64,000 nt of DNA. It comes from CAVVUC01 sp963751395 (lineage in GTDB: Bacteria; Verrucomicrobiota; Verrucomicrobiia; Chthoniobacterales; Chthoniobacteraceae). Each line of letters opens with the position of its first letter. Positions within the stretch are counted from its first letter, which is position 1. The stretch spans positions 930,001 to 994,000 of the forward strand of contig CAVVUC010000002.1 in assembly GCA_963751395.1 (NCBI GenBank). Reading direction: 5' to 3'. Shown here one piece after another: positions 1-7,669 of this stretch. Below the pieces are notes generated by a model. That model was not told where the DNA came from and ran no database searches. It saw only the letters and a list, made by a program, of their open reading frames with translations. Position numbers and translations under genes: made by a program.

Positions 1-623
1 AACTCCACGCGCTCGCCTTGTGCTGCATAGATGACGGTGTGATCGCCGACGACGTCGCCGCCGCGAATCGCGTGCATGCCGATCTCGGTCGAGGTGCGCT
101 CGCCAACGATTCCCTGGCGGCCGTGGCGCACGTCGTTGTTGTAGGTGAGTCCGCGCACTTCGGCGAGAATCTCGGCGAGCCGTTTCGCCGTGCCGCTTGG
201 CGCATCTTTTTTCAAACGATGATGCATCTCGACGACTTCGAGGTCGAAATCGGTGCCGAGGATTTCAGCGGCCTTGCGCGTGAGCCAGAAGAGCGTGTTC
301 ACGCCGACGCTGAAGTTCGGGGCGAAGACGATCGGGATGGAAGCCGATGCTTCCTGGATCATCGCCACCTGCTCGTCGGCGTGGCCGGTGGTTCCGATGA
401 CGAGGATCTTCTTGCTCGCGACGCATGCGCTCGCGACCGCCCCGGCGACGCTGTGATGCGTGAAGTCGATCACCGCATCGCATCCGCCAATCGCCGCCGC
501 GAAGTCGTCGCCGGCATCGATTTCCGCCGACACGACAACCGCCGGATCGGACTTTGCGCAGGCGATGATCGCCTGTCCCATGCGGCCTTTCGAGCCGTTC
601 ATCAAGATACGCAGCGGAGTCAT
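1..623 (-). CDS. dapB: 4-hydroxy-tetrahydrodipicolinate reductase (3' end outside window)
   Basis: Reading the minus strand from the ATG at 623 gives MTPLRILMNGSKGRMGQ, the glycine-rich Rossmann nucleotide-binding start of DapB. It continues through VIDFTHH and VEMHHRLKKDAPSGTA, the signature around the catalytic His/Lys and dicarboxylate-binding residues. DapB reduces the DapA product with NAD(P)H in the diaminopimelate/lysine pathway. The C-terminus runs off the window start. A second in-frame ATG at 602 (MNGSKGRM) is an alternative start. The gene lies just downstream of dapA in the same direction, so the two are probably cotranscribed. The frame has no stop codon within the window. Confidence 0.93.
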   Translation of the reverse strand, partial: MTPLRILMNGSKGRMGQAIIACAKSDPAVVVSAEIDAGDDFAAAIGGCDAVIDFTHHSVAGAVASACVASKKILVIGTTGHADEQVAMIQEASASIPIVFAPNFSVGVNTLFWLTRKAAEILGTDFDLEVVEMHHRLKKDAPSGTAKRLAEILAEVRGLTYNNDVRHGRQGIVGERTSTEIGMHAIRGGDVVGDHTVIYAAQGERVE

Positions 624-635
624 AGGGAAAGGCAG

Positions 636-656
636 AAGGATGAAGGATGAAGGATG
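636..656. repeat. Heptamer tandem array (aaggatg x3)
   Basis: Three exact copies of aaggatg lie between the start of dapB and the stop of dapA, followed by a partial fourth. It is the simplest of seven period-7 arrays in this window. Confidence 0.8.
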
Positions 657-693
657 AATGGGAAGCGGCGGCTTCGCCGGGTGCCGCAATTCT

Positions 694-1572
694 TCATTTG
701 ATCAGATCGTAGCTCTGCAAAGTCGCGCGGAGTTTCTTTGCGCTGGGCTCGCTTAGCTCGCAGAGAGGCAGGCGGACGTCCGGTTGCATGAGGCCCGCCC
801 ATGAGAGCGCCGTCTTGATCGGCACCGGGTTCGCCTCGACGAAGAGGTCTTTGAACAGCGGGTAAAACTTGAAGTGCAGTTCGCGGGCGGCATCGGTTTC
901 GCCCGACGCGAAAGCCTTCACCATCTCCGAGACTTCCTTTGGGATGATATTCGATGCAACGCTGACGACGCCGACCGCCCCCGACGCCATGAAGGCAAGC
1001 GTGAGCGAGTCGTCGCCCGACAAAATGTCGAACTCCGTCGGAAGCGCGTGGCGCAGTTGGTCCACGCGATCAACACTGCCACCGGCTTCCTTGATCGCGA
1101 CGATGTTCGGGCAGGCCCTTGCGAGACGCGCGACGGTATCGACCCCGATCTCGATGCCGCAACGTCCGGGGATGCTGTAGAGCATGAGCGGCAGTTTTGT
1201 TGCCTCGGCGATTGCCTTGAAATGCCGAAACAGCCCTTCCTGCGACGGCTTGTTGTAATACGGGGCGACGATCAACGCGGCATCGGCTCCCGCCTTTTCC
1301 GCCTCAACGGTGAGCGCGATCGCCTCGCTCGTTGCGTTCGATCCCGTGCCGCCGATGACCTGGCATCGGCCACGTGCGAACTTCACCGCGAGTTCGATGA
1401 CGCGGTTGTGCTCGGCGTGGTCGAGCGTCGCGGATTCGCCCGTCGTGCCGGTCGGCACGATGCCGGAGACGCCGTTCTCGATCTGAAACTCGACGAGCCG
1501 CTCGAACGCGGCTTCATCGATCCGGTCGTTGCGAAATGGCGTGACCAGCGCTGTAAAAGTTCCTCGAAACAT
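694..1572 (-). CDS. dapA: 4-hydroxy-tetrahydrodipicolinate synthase
   Basis: Condenses pyruvate with aspartate semialdehyde, the first committed step to diaminopimelate and lysine. The protein from MFRGTFTALVTPF is 292 residues, the usual DapA length. It carries the GTTGES pyruvate-binding motif, the catalytic Tyr in LMLYSIPGRCG and the Schiff-base Lys in VAIKEAGG. The frame stays open to an upstream ATG at 1632, but those 20 extra residues have no counterpart in the family, so the start at 1572 is preferred. dapB follows 70 bases downstream on the same strand, separated by a heptamer repeat. Confidence 0.95.
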   Translation of the reverse strand: MFRGTFTALVTPFRNDRIDEAAFERLVEFQIENGVSGIVPTGTTGESATLDHAEHNRVIELAVKFARGRCQVIGGTGSNATSEAIALTVEAEKAGADAALIVAPYYNKPSQEGLFRHFKAIAEATKLPLMLYSIPGRCGIEIGVDTVARLARACPNIVAIKEAGGSVDRVDQLRHALPTEFDILSGDDSLTLAFMASGAVGVVSVASNIIPKEVSEMVKAFASGETDAARELHFKFYPLFKDLFVEANPVPIKTALSWAGLMQPDVRLPLCELSEPSAKKLRATLQSYDLIK

Positions 1573-1681
1573 TGGGCGCGAAGTGTCGGGTTGCCGGGCG
1601 GGTGAGTCGAGATTTTTTCGTCGCAGGAACACCAGATCGCTTCATGCGCCGAAAGGGCGCCCGTCACTTTGAAATTCCCAA

Positions 1682-2881
1682 ATGCGGATTGGAAACTATT
1701 CTTCTGAAATGGCGAAGCCGATCGTCGCGAGTTATTGCACGACTTTTCTGAAACCCGAGATGCTGCATATTTACCGGCAGGTCAGCGGACTGCGCCGATA
1801 TCAGACTTTTGTCATCACCAAGGAGCGCGTTCACGCGGACCGGTTTCCGTTCGACGACATCGAGATTATTCCAAAAAAGCCGCGCAAGAATTTCATCCGG
1901 CGGTTTTATTTGAAGCACATCCGCAAGCTGCCTGCGATTTACTATCGCGGCGAGTTGCAGGGAATGATGAAGATCTTCCGGCGGCGCCCGGCGGATTTGA
2001 TGCACATCTATTTCGGACATACCGGCGTGCATCTGCTGCCATTCATCCGGGATTGGGACCGGCCATGCATCGTCTCGTTCCACGGAGCGGATGTAATGCT
2101 GAGACCGGAACATCCCGAATACGAAATGAACCTGCGCGAGTTACTGTCGGTCGCGCCGCTCGTGCTGGCGCGCTCGCGCTCGCTCTGCGGACGGCTTGTC
2201 GCGCTGGGGTGTCCCGAGGCGAAGATCCGGCTGAATCGCACCGGCATTCCGCTGGGCGAGTTTCCGTTCAAGCAGCGGATGATGCCAGCCGATGGTGAGT
2301 GGCGGTTCGTGCAGGCGTGCCGCTTGATTCCGAAGAAGGGACTGAAGACGGCTCTGCGTGCGTTCGCGTTGTTTCACGAGAAAAATCCGAAGGCCACATT
2401 CGTGATCGCGGGCGATGGTCCGATGCGGGGCGACATCGAAAAGACGGCTGCATCGCTGGGTTTGCAAGGCGCGGTCGAGTTGCGCGGCTTTTTGGCGCAG
2501 GCGGATTTGCGAGAGCTTTACAACAGGTCGCATCTGTTCGTGCATCCGAGCGAGTTGACCGAGGATCAAAACCAGGAGGGCATCCCGAACTCGATGCTCG
2601 AAGCGATGTCCACGGGATTGCCCGTGCTGGCGACGCAGCACGGCGGAATCCCGGAGGCGGTGACCGATGGAGCGACGGGATTTCTCGTTGCCGAAAAAGA
2701 CCACGAAGCGCTATGCCGGATGATGGAGTTGATCACCGAGTCGGCGGATCACCTCTGCGTCATGGCCAGAGCCGCGTCGCAGTCGGTGAGCGATGAGTTC
2801 GAGCACGCGAAGCAGATCGCGAAGCTGGAGTCGTATTACGACGAAGCAAGGGAAATCAAAAACCTGAAGGCTGAGACCTGA
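1682..2881 (+). CDS. GT4-family glycosyltransferase
   Basis: 399-residue GT-B fold glycosyltransferase. The N-terminal half contains the acceptor-side SFHGADV motif. The C-terminal half has the donor-binding pattern of GT4 enzymes (ACRLIPKKGLKTALRAF, VIAGDGPMRGD, and EGIPNSMLEAMSTGLPVLAT with the E-x7-E pair). It probably transfers a nucleotide-activated sugar to a cell-surface glycan or lipid; the substrate cannot be told. An in-frame ATG at 1709 (MAKPIVASY) is an equally plausible start. The last codons (KNLKAET) are encoded by a heptamer repeat array, so the C-terminal tail may be a late addition. It runs in tandem with a second GT4 gene. Confidence 0.85.
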   Translation: MRIGNYSSEMAKPIVASYCTTFLKPEMLHIYRQVSGLRRYQTFVITKERVHADRFPFDDIEIIPKKPRKNFIRRFYLKHIRKLPAIYYRGELQGMMKIFRRRPADLMHIYFGHTGVHLLPFIRDWDRPCIVSFHGADVMLRPEHPEYEMNLRELLSVAPLVLARSRSLCGRLVALGCPEAKIRLNRTGIPLGEFPFKQRMMPADGEWRFVQACRLIPKKGLKTALRAFALFHEKNPKATFVIAGDGPMRGDIEKTAASLGLQGAVELRGFLAQADLRELYNRSHLFVHPSELTEDQNQEGIPNSMLEAMSTGLPVLATQHGGIPEAVTDGATGFLVAEKDHEALCRMMELITESADHLCVMARAASQSVSDEFEHAKQIAKLESYYDEAREIKNLKAET

Positions 2882-2947
2882 AACCTGAAAGCGAAATCGC
2901 AATGTCGGAAGCTTCAGGTTTCAAGTTTCAGGTTTCAGGTTTCAAAT
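2862..2947. repeat. Inverted pair of heptamer arrays (acctgaa / ttcaggt)
   Basis: The left array (2862-2889) reads acctgaa, ggctgag, acctgaa, acctgaa. After a 23-base spacer the right array (2913-2947) reads ttcaggt, ttcaagt, ttcaggt, ttcaggt, ttcaaat. The right word is the exact reverse complement of the left, so the whole could fold into a hairpin. The left array codes for the end of the upstream glycosyltransferase, and the right array codes for the first residues of the next one. Confidence 0.85.
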
Positions 2948-4221
2948 CTTCCTTCGCGTATTTGTTCGAACGATTTCCTTCGTTCACCCAGACGTTCTGT
3001 TTTCGCGAGGTCGAGGAAATGTTCAGCCAGCGGATGGAGCCGGCTGTTTTTTCGATCCGTCCCGCGGATGATGGCAGCTCGTTCTCCAACAAGCTTCCCC
3101 GGAGTGTGCGTTACCTGCCTCTGGACGAGGAGTTGACGAAGCAGGTGCGCAGTTTACGCGGGGAACACAAAATCCGCTCCAGCGTCTGGGAAGTGTTCAG
3201 CACGTGGGGTGATCGCGGAGACAAGACGCGGATTTACGAAGCGGCGTGGCTCGGGCGCATTTTGAAAAACGAGGGAGTCCGTCACGTTCACACGCACTTT
3301 GGCGGCATTGCCGCGCGTACGGCCTTTTGGATCAAAAAGTTCTACGGCATCGGCTACAGTTTCACGGGTCACGCCAACGACATTTTCTGCGAAACACACT
3401 TCCCTGTTTCGCTTGGCGACCTCGTCCGCGAGGCGCGTTTCGTGGCAACTGTCACGGATTTCAGCCGCGACTGGCTGCGCGGAAAATTTCCGGAGCAGGC
3501 GCGAAAAATCCACCGTGTTTACAATGGGATTTGCGTCGGCAAATTCGTACCGGCGATTCCGGGCGCTGGCAGACCGCGCATTCTCTCAGTCGGGCGATGC
3601 ATCGAGAAAAAGGGATTCAGCGATTTGATTGAGGCATGCAGGCTCTTAAAGCAGCGGGGCGTCTTGTTTGAATGCCAGATCGTCGGCGGGGGGCCGCTTG
3701 AAGCGGATTTGCGTGCTCAAGTCGATCGCAGCGGTTTGGCGGGCGAAGTGACGCTGACCGGTCCTCGCTCCGAGGGCGAAGTCATGGAACTGCTTGCCGG
3801 CTCGACGCTCTTCGCCCTCGCTTGCGTGCGCGAGTCCGACGGCGGGATGGACAACCTTCCGACGGTCATCATGGAAGCGATGTCGTGCGCGTTGCCCGTG
3901 GTTTCCACCAGCCTGGCCGGCGTGCCTGAGATGGTCGCGAACGGGGAGACCGGGTTTCTCGTTTCAGAAAAGCATCCCGTCGAACTCGCAGAGGCGATTG
4001 GCAGGTTGTTGCAGAACCCCGGGCTGGCGAGAACTCTTGGCGCCAAAGGCCGCGAGGTGGCTCTGCGAAAGTTTTCAACGGAGGTAACGACCCGGCACCT
4101 CAAGCACCTCCTGGCGCGCTACGGCAGGGTCAAGATCCCCATCGGCGCGCTGACCTCCGACCCCGCCCTGCTTCTTCGTCTGGCTCAGCGCCACACCGGC
4201 ATCGGCGGCGTCCCGGGTTAA
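2902..4221 (+). CDS. GT4-family glycosyltransferase, repeat-derived N-terminus
   Basis: 439-residue GT4 enzyme. It shows TGHANDIF in the N-terminal domain, then SVGRCIEKKGFSDLIEACR, IVGGGPLEADL and PTVIMEAMSCALPVVST in the donor-binding domain. The first ~15 residues (SEASGFKFQVSGFKS) are encoded by a heptamer repeat array; the recognisable domain begins at SSFAYLFERFPSFTQTF. The original start codon may therefore have been lost or replaced. The stop codon overlaps that of the convergent ubiX gene through a shared TTAA at 4218-4221. It is paired with the preceding GT4 gene, suggesting a small surface-glycan module. Confidence 0.85.
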   Translation: MSEASGFKFQVSGFKSSFAYLFERFPSFTQTFCFREVEEMFSQRMEPAVFSIRPADDGSSFSNKLPRSVRYLPLDEELTKQVRSLRGEHKIRSSVWEVFSTWGDRGDKTRIYEAAWLGRILKNEGVRHVHTHFGGIAARTAFWIKKFYGIGYSFTGHANDIFCETHFPVSLGDLVREARFVATVTDFSRDWLRGKFPEQARKIHRVYNGICVGKFVPAIPGAGRPRILSVGRCIEKKGFSDLIEACRLLKQRGVLFECQIVGGGPLEADLRAQVDRSGLAGEVTLTGPRSEGEVMELLAGSTLFALACVRESDGGMDNLPTVIMEAMSCALPVVSTSLAGVPEMVANGETGFLVSEKHPVELAEAIGRLLQNPGLARTLGAKGREVALRKFSTEVTTRHLKHLLARYGRVKIPIGALTSDPALLLRLAQRHTGIGGVPG

Positions 4222-4775
4222 GCCCCGGGCTCGCCTTGCCAGCGGAATGCCTTCGGATTTGGCAGCCCGAGCTGGTCCAGAATGCGCGACACGATCGTGT
4301 CGGCGACGTCCCCAACCGTCTGCGGGCGGTTGTAGAAGGAGGGCGCGGCGGGCAGAACGAGCGCGCCGGCTTCGATCACGGTCACAATGTTGCGCGCGTG
4401 GACGAGGCTCCAGGGTGTCTCGCGCGGCACGAGGATGAGTTTGCGGCGCTCTTTGAGAAAAACATCCGCCGCGCGCAAGATCGTGCTGTCGCTGGTGCCG
4501 GCTGCAATGCGCCCGACCGTGCCCATCGAGCACGGGACGATCACCATCGCTTCAAACCGCGCCGAGCCACTGACGAACGGGACGTTCATGGTTTGATCGG
4601 CGTGCTGCTGGACAGCCTCGGGAACTTGCAACTCGTCGATCTCTTCGCGAATCACCTGTCGCGCGTGGTTGCTCAGAACGAGATGCACTTCGTGTTCGCG
4701 AGGATCGATCGAGGCGAGCAGCCGCTGGAGATAAATTGCGCCGCTCGCGCCGGTGGCTGCGAGGACGAGTTTCAT
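4218..4775 (-). CDS. ubiX: UbiX-type flavin prenyltransferase
   Basis: 185-residue protein starting MKLVLAATGASGAIYLQ. The TGASGAIY loop binds FMN, and PCSMGTVGRIAAG is the second family signature. UbiX enzymes attach a prenyl group to FMN, making the cofactor for UbiD-type decarboxylases. In a futalosine-pathway organism (mqnE/mqnA lie in this window) such a decarboxylase acts late in menaquinone synthesis; that link is inference. The start ATG at 4775 overlaps the stop of the upstream gene by four bases, indicating translational coupling. Confidence 0.92.
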   Translation of the reverse strand: MKLVLAATGASGAIYLQRLLASIDPREHEVHLVLSNHARQVIREEIDELQVPEAVQQHADQTMNVPFVSGSARFEAMVIVPCSMGTVGRIAAGTSDSTILRAADVFLKERRKLILVPRETPWSLVHARNIVTVIEAGALVLPAAPSFYNRPQTVGDVADTIVSRILDQLGLPNPKAFRWQGEPGA

Positions 4776-5392
4776 TGGGCCGTCGATGCCTTGAGATAAC
4801 TTTCGAGCGCTGCGTTCCATTTCACCCAATCGCTGCCGTAATCGCTTCCGAGGAAAATTTGCAGATCGCTGAGCGCTTCGTCGTGGAAGGGGTGGTTCGA
4901 TATTTTCGCGATGTCCAGAAAAGCGCGCAGCTTGACGGAATCCGAACGATTCATCATGTCGGTAAAAAAGACACTGAGCACGGTTTCGGGAGTATTTGGA
5001 TTGAGCAGGAGCGGTTTCACTTTGGTGTAGTCTTCGTCCGGCAGCAGATTCGAGATGTGATTCGCCGCCTGCACCTGGCCCTCCTCGGGCAGGGTGGGGA
5101 GCATGTTGATGAGAATCTGGGCCGTCTGCAATTCGGTGACGTTCGATCGAAGCACCTGGTCGATCTTGCCTTCCCAAACAGGCATCGCCGGCATTGCTGG
5201 CGCGGGTGTCGTTGCGGGTGTCGGTGCGGCCTTTGGTAAAGCGGGAGGGATCTGCGCGATGGGAGCAATCCCGGGCAAGGGTGAGGTAACCGTCTGGATC
5301 GAGTGCTGCTGCCTTCGGGTAAGGAGCCAGAGCGAGGCTGCAATGCCAATGCCTGCAACGAGAAGGATGATGGCGACAGTGCGTGAGTTCAT
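4772..5392 (-). CDS. Membrane-anchored protein of unknown function
   Basis: 206 residues from MNSRTVAIILLVAGIGIA. One N-terminal transmembrane helix or uncleaved signal anchor (about residues 4-22) is followed by a Pro/Ala-rich linker (about 45-75), then a roughly 130-residue helical domain outside the membrane (QVLRSNVTELQTAQILINML to the end). No catalytic motif is recognised. It precedes ubiX with a four-base overlap. An open upstream extension to 5467 crosses the region next to a terminator and is unlikely to be translated. Confidence 0.65.
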   Translation of the reverse strand: MNSRTVAIILLVAGIGIAASLWLLTRRQQHSIQTVTSPLPGIAPIAQIPPALPKAAPTPATTPAPAMPAMPVWEGKIDQVLRSNVTELQTAQILINMLPTLPEEGQVQAANHISNLLPDEDYTKVKPLLLNPNTPETVLSVFFTDMMNRSDSVKLRAFLDIAKISNHPFHDEALSDLQIFLGSDYGSDWVKWNAALESYLKASTAQ

Positions 5393-5453
5393 TTCAATGA
5401 CACGCCCCCATCCTAATGGAGGTGATTGCGAAATGCGAGGGACCGCCACAAAT

Positions 5454-5486
5454 AAAACCGGGCACATTGCGGTGTCCGGTTTTTTT
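5454..5486 (-). terminator. Intrinsic terminator after ssb (possibly bidirectional)
   Basis: An 11-bp stem (aaaccgggcac / gtgtccggttt, one G-T pair) with a six-base loop is flanked by A-rich sequence on the left and seven T on the right. On the minus strand it follows ssb by about 45 bases and is followed by TTTTATTT. It separates the ssb operon from the downstream gene. Confidence 0.75.
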
Positions 5487-5531
5487 GAGAGCCACCTATG
5501 AGGAAAGCTGGTCGTCGTTGAAACTTGTCCG

Positions 5532-5993
5532 TCAAAACGGAATGTCGTCCTCTTCCGCCGGCGGTTCGAGATCGGGGTCCGCGGGTTCCCGTTTCGGTGG
5601 AGGAGTCGCCCGTGAACCGCTGGCGGCCGGACGCGAACCGCCTCCGCCTTCGGAGTCGGGACGCGATCCGAGAAGCTGCATTCCTTCGCCGACGACTTTC
5701 AGTTTGCTGCGTTTCTGGCCTGTTTGCTTGTCATCCCATGTGTCCATCTGCAAGCGGCCTTCGATGAAAACCGGACGGCCCTTTTTCAAAAACTCGCCGG
5801 CGACTTCGGCCTGGCGGCCCCAGAGCGTCACGTCGATGAAGGTGACTTCTTCACGCTTCTCGCCATTGTCGGCGGTATAAACACGATTGACAGCGAGGCC
5901 GAGTTCGGCGACGGCGGTGCCCTTGGGCGTGTAACGCACTTCAGGGTCGCGCGTGCAATTCCCCATCAACATGACTCGATTGTAGCTGGCCAT
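5532..5993 (-). CDS. ssb: Single-stranded DNA-binding protein
   Basis: 153 residues. The OB-fold domain occupies roughly residues 1-105 (MASYNRVMLMGNCTRDPE; AVNRVYTADNGEKREEVTF). A Gly/Pro-rich linker follows, then the acidic tip ending DDIPF that recruits replication and repair partners. It coats single-stranded DNA during replication, recombination and repair. It starts five bases after the rpsF stop, the common rpsF-ssb order, but rpsR and rplI, often found here, are absent. The terminator at 5454-5486 ends the unit. Confidence 0.96.
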   Translation of the reverse strand: MASYNRVMLMGNCTRDPEVRYTPKGTAVAELGLAVNRVYTADNGEKREEVTFIDVTLWGRQAEVAGEFLKKGRPVFIEGRLQMDTWDDKQTGQKRSKLKVVGEGMQLLGSRPDSEGGGGSRPAASGSRATPPPKREPADPDLEPPAEEDDIPF

Positions 5994-5998
5994 AGGTG

Positions 5999-6334
5999 TT
6001 ACTTCGCGGCTTCTGCTTTTGCTCTACGCGGCTTCTGCGCCTTCTTCGGGCGGAGCTTCTCGTAGTGCTGGCGATAGACGTCGGCATCGAGTTTGAATTT
6101 GGCGGTGAGCTTCTCGATGATTTGGGGCTCGCCTTCGAAGATGAAGTTCACAAAGTGCCCCGCGTCGAGCGGACCTGCGACATAGCTAAACTGTCGCTTC
6201 TCCATTTTCTGAACCTGCTCGATTTTCGCGCCTTCCTTTTTGAATTCGCCTTCGAGCCGGTCGATCAACTCCTTCACGGAATCTTCGTTGCCTTTGGTGT
6301 TGAGGACCAACAGTCCTTCGTATCGGTTTTTCAT
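5999..6334 (-). CDS. rpsF: 30S ribosomal protein bS6
   Basis: 111 residues beginning MKNRYEGLLVLNTKGNED, with the bS6 core (KRQFSYVAGPLDAGHFVNF) and a Lys/Ala-rich tail. It binds 16S rRNA in the platform of the small subunit. It lies between pth and ssb on the same strand. The leader just before the ATG reads TTAACCGAAAACCAAA and has no Shine-Dalgarno sequence. Confidence 0.95.
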   Translation of the reverse strand: MKNRYEGLLVLNTKGNEDSVKELIDRLEGEFKKEGAKIEQVQKMEKRQFSYVAGPLDAGHFVNFIFEGEPQIIEKLTAKFKLDADVYRQHYEKLRPKKAQKPRRAKAEAAK

Positions 6335-6346
6335 TTTGGTTTTCGG

Positions 6347-6955
6347 TTAATTGAATTTGTTCATTGCTGCTTCGGCACCGTGTTGCTGCGCATATCCGAT
6401 CGCGGCCACCGCACGATCGAGAGTCTCTTCGAGGATCGCCTTCTCCTCTTTGTGAAAATGGCCGAGCACGTGATCGGTCATCGGTCGTCCGTCCGACGCG
6501 CCGATGCCGACGCGGAGCCGGGGAGTGTTGCCGACGAGATCGAGGATCGACTGCAGGCCGTTGTGGCCGCCGGACGATCCGCCTTTGCGGACGCGCAGCT
6601 TGCCGAGCGGCAGCGCAACATCGTCCAGCACGACCAAGATTTCCCCGGCCGGGATTTTGTAGAACTGGCTCACGGCTGCGACCGGTTGACCGCTGAGATT
6701 CATGTAACTCTGCGGCTTGCAGTAATGCACGCCGCCTTTCGACGCAACGTCGGCGCGCCAGTTCTTTTCGGCCTTGAAAGCGACTCCGGCATCTGCGGCA
6801 AGTTTGTCGAGAATCATAAATCCGACGTTGTGTCGCGTGGCGGCATACTCACGGCCCGGGTTACCGAGACCGACGATGAGACGGAAGTGCAGATGGTGAA
6901 TTGTGACTTGTGAATGGTGGATGGGAACCACGAGCGCGCGGGCGTTGAACTCCAA
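6347..6955 (-). CDS. pth: Peptidyl-tRNA hydrolase, start supplied by a repeat element
   Basis: Releases tRNA from stalled peptidyl-tRNA. The family core starts at LIVGLGNPG and contains the catalytic His in TRHNVGF, the Asn in PQSYMNLSG, VVLDDVALPLG and GGHNGLQSI. About 23 residues before the core (MEFNARALVVPIHHSQVTIH and three more) are not family sequence; they are encoded by a heptamer repeat element at 6889-6995 and its spacer. The true start could be the ATG at 6955, a GTG at 6931, or a CTG just before the core. The gene lies directly downstream of rplY, as in many bacteria. Confidence 0.92.
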   Translation of the reverse strand: MEFNARALVVPIHHSQVTIHHLHFRLIVGLGNPGREYAATRHNVGFMILDKLAADAGVAFKAEKNWRADVASKGGVHYCKPQSYMNLSGQPVAAVSQFYKIPAGEILVVLDDVALPLGKLRVRKGGSSGGHNGLQSILDLVGNTPRLRVGIGASDGRPMTDHVLGHFHKEEKAILEETLDRAVAAIGYAQQHGAEAAMNKFN

Positions 6956-6995
6956 GGTCTATTCACCATCTCCCATTCACTATTCACGATTTCAC
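6889..6995. repeat. Inverted pair of heptamer arrays (gtgaatN / attcacN)
   Basis: The left array (6889-6923) reads gcagatg, gtgaatt, gtgactt, gtgaatg, gtggatg. The right array (6961-6995) reads attcacc, atctccc, attcact, attcacg, atttcac. The core words are reverse complements across a 37-base spacer. The element fills the space between the rplY stop and the pth core and encodes the pth N-terminus. Confidence 0.85.
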
Positions 6996-7666
6996 TTCTT
7001 CTCCGTCTTCGCTTCCGCGGCGGGAGCTTCCACCTTCTTCTCCTTGATGACCTCGGGCTGGGTTGCGGCCTCGGCGGCTGGCGCGGCTTCCTCCACGTTC
7101 GGAGCGGCGACGATGAACACGGTGAGGTCGGGATCTTGATTCGCCGCGACGCCTTCCGGCAGGACGATGTCTTTGATGTGAATCGAATCGCCGATGTTGA
7201 GAAGCGAGACATCGACATGGATGATCTCCGGCAGATTTTGCGGGAGACACTCGATCTCCATCGAGCGAATCATCTGCTCGAGAATGCCGCCGAAGTTCTT
7301 GACGCCGTTCGCTTCGCCGATCGGCTCGACCGGAATTTCCGCCGTGATCTTCTGGTCGCGCGACACGGCCCGGAAATCGACGTGCAGAACGCCTCCGCCG
7401 AGCGGGTGATGCTGCACTTCCTGGATCAGGGCCATGCGGCTCGACTTCTTGCCCGCGTCGTCGATCTCAAGATCGACGAGGATGTTTTCGCCCACCGCGT
7501 GGCTGAGCAGATTCTTGATGTCTCGCTCGGCGACCTGCAGCGGCTGCGGCTCGTCCTTGCCGCCGTAAATGACGGCCGGAACCACGCCTTGCGATTTCAG
7601 TTTTTTCACCGCGGAACGCCCGACGTGCGGACGAGTCTGCGCCAGTAATTTTACTTGTTTAGCCAT
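6992..7666 (-). CDS. rplY: 50S ribosomal protein bL25 (long, Ctc-type)
   Basis: 224 residues. The N-terminal bL25 beta-barrel (about 1-95; MAKQVKLLAQTRPHVGRSAVKK) binds 5S rRNA. The C-terminal TL5/Ctc domain (about 96-185) is followed by a low-complexity Ala/Glu/Lys tail. It is followed by pth and preceded three bases upstream by prs, the widely conserved prs-rplY-pth order. The stop codon sits inside the last heptamer of the adjacent repeat array. Confidence 0.95.
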   Translation of the reverse strand: MAKQVKLLAQTRPHVGRSAVKKLKSQGVVPAVIYGGKDEPQPLQVAERDIKNLLSHAVGENILVDLEIDDAGKKSSRMALIQEVQHHPLGGGVLHVDFRAVSRDQKITAEIPVEPIGEANGVKNFGGILEQMIRSMEIECLPQNLPEIIHVDVSLLNIGDSIHIKDIVLPEGVAANQDPDLTVFIVAAPNVEEAAPAAEAATQPEVIKEKKVEAPAAEAKTEKK

Positions 7667-7669
7667 ATA

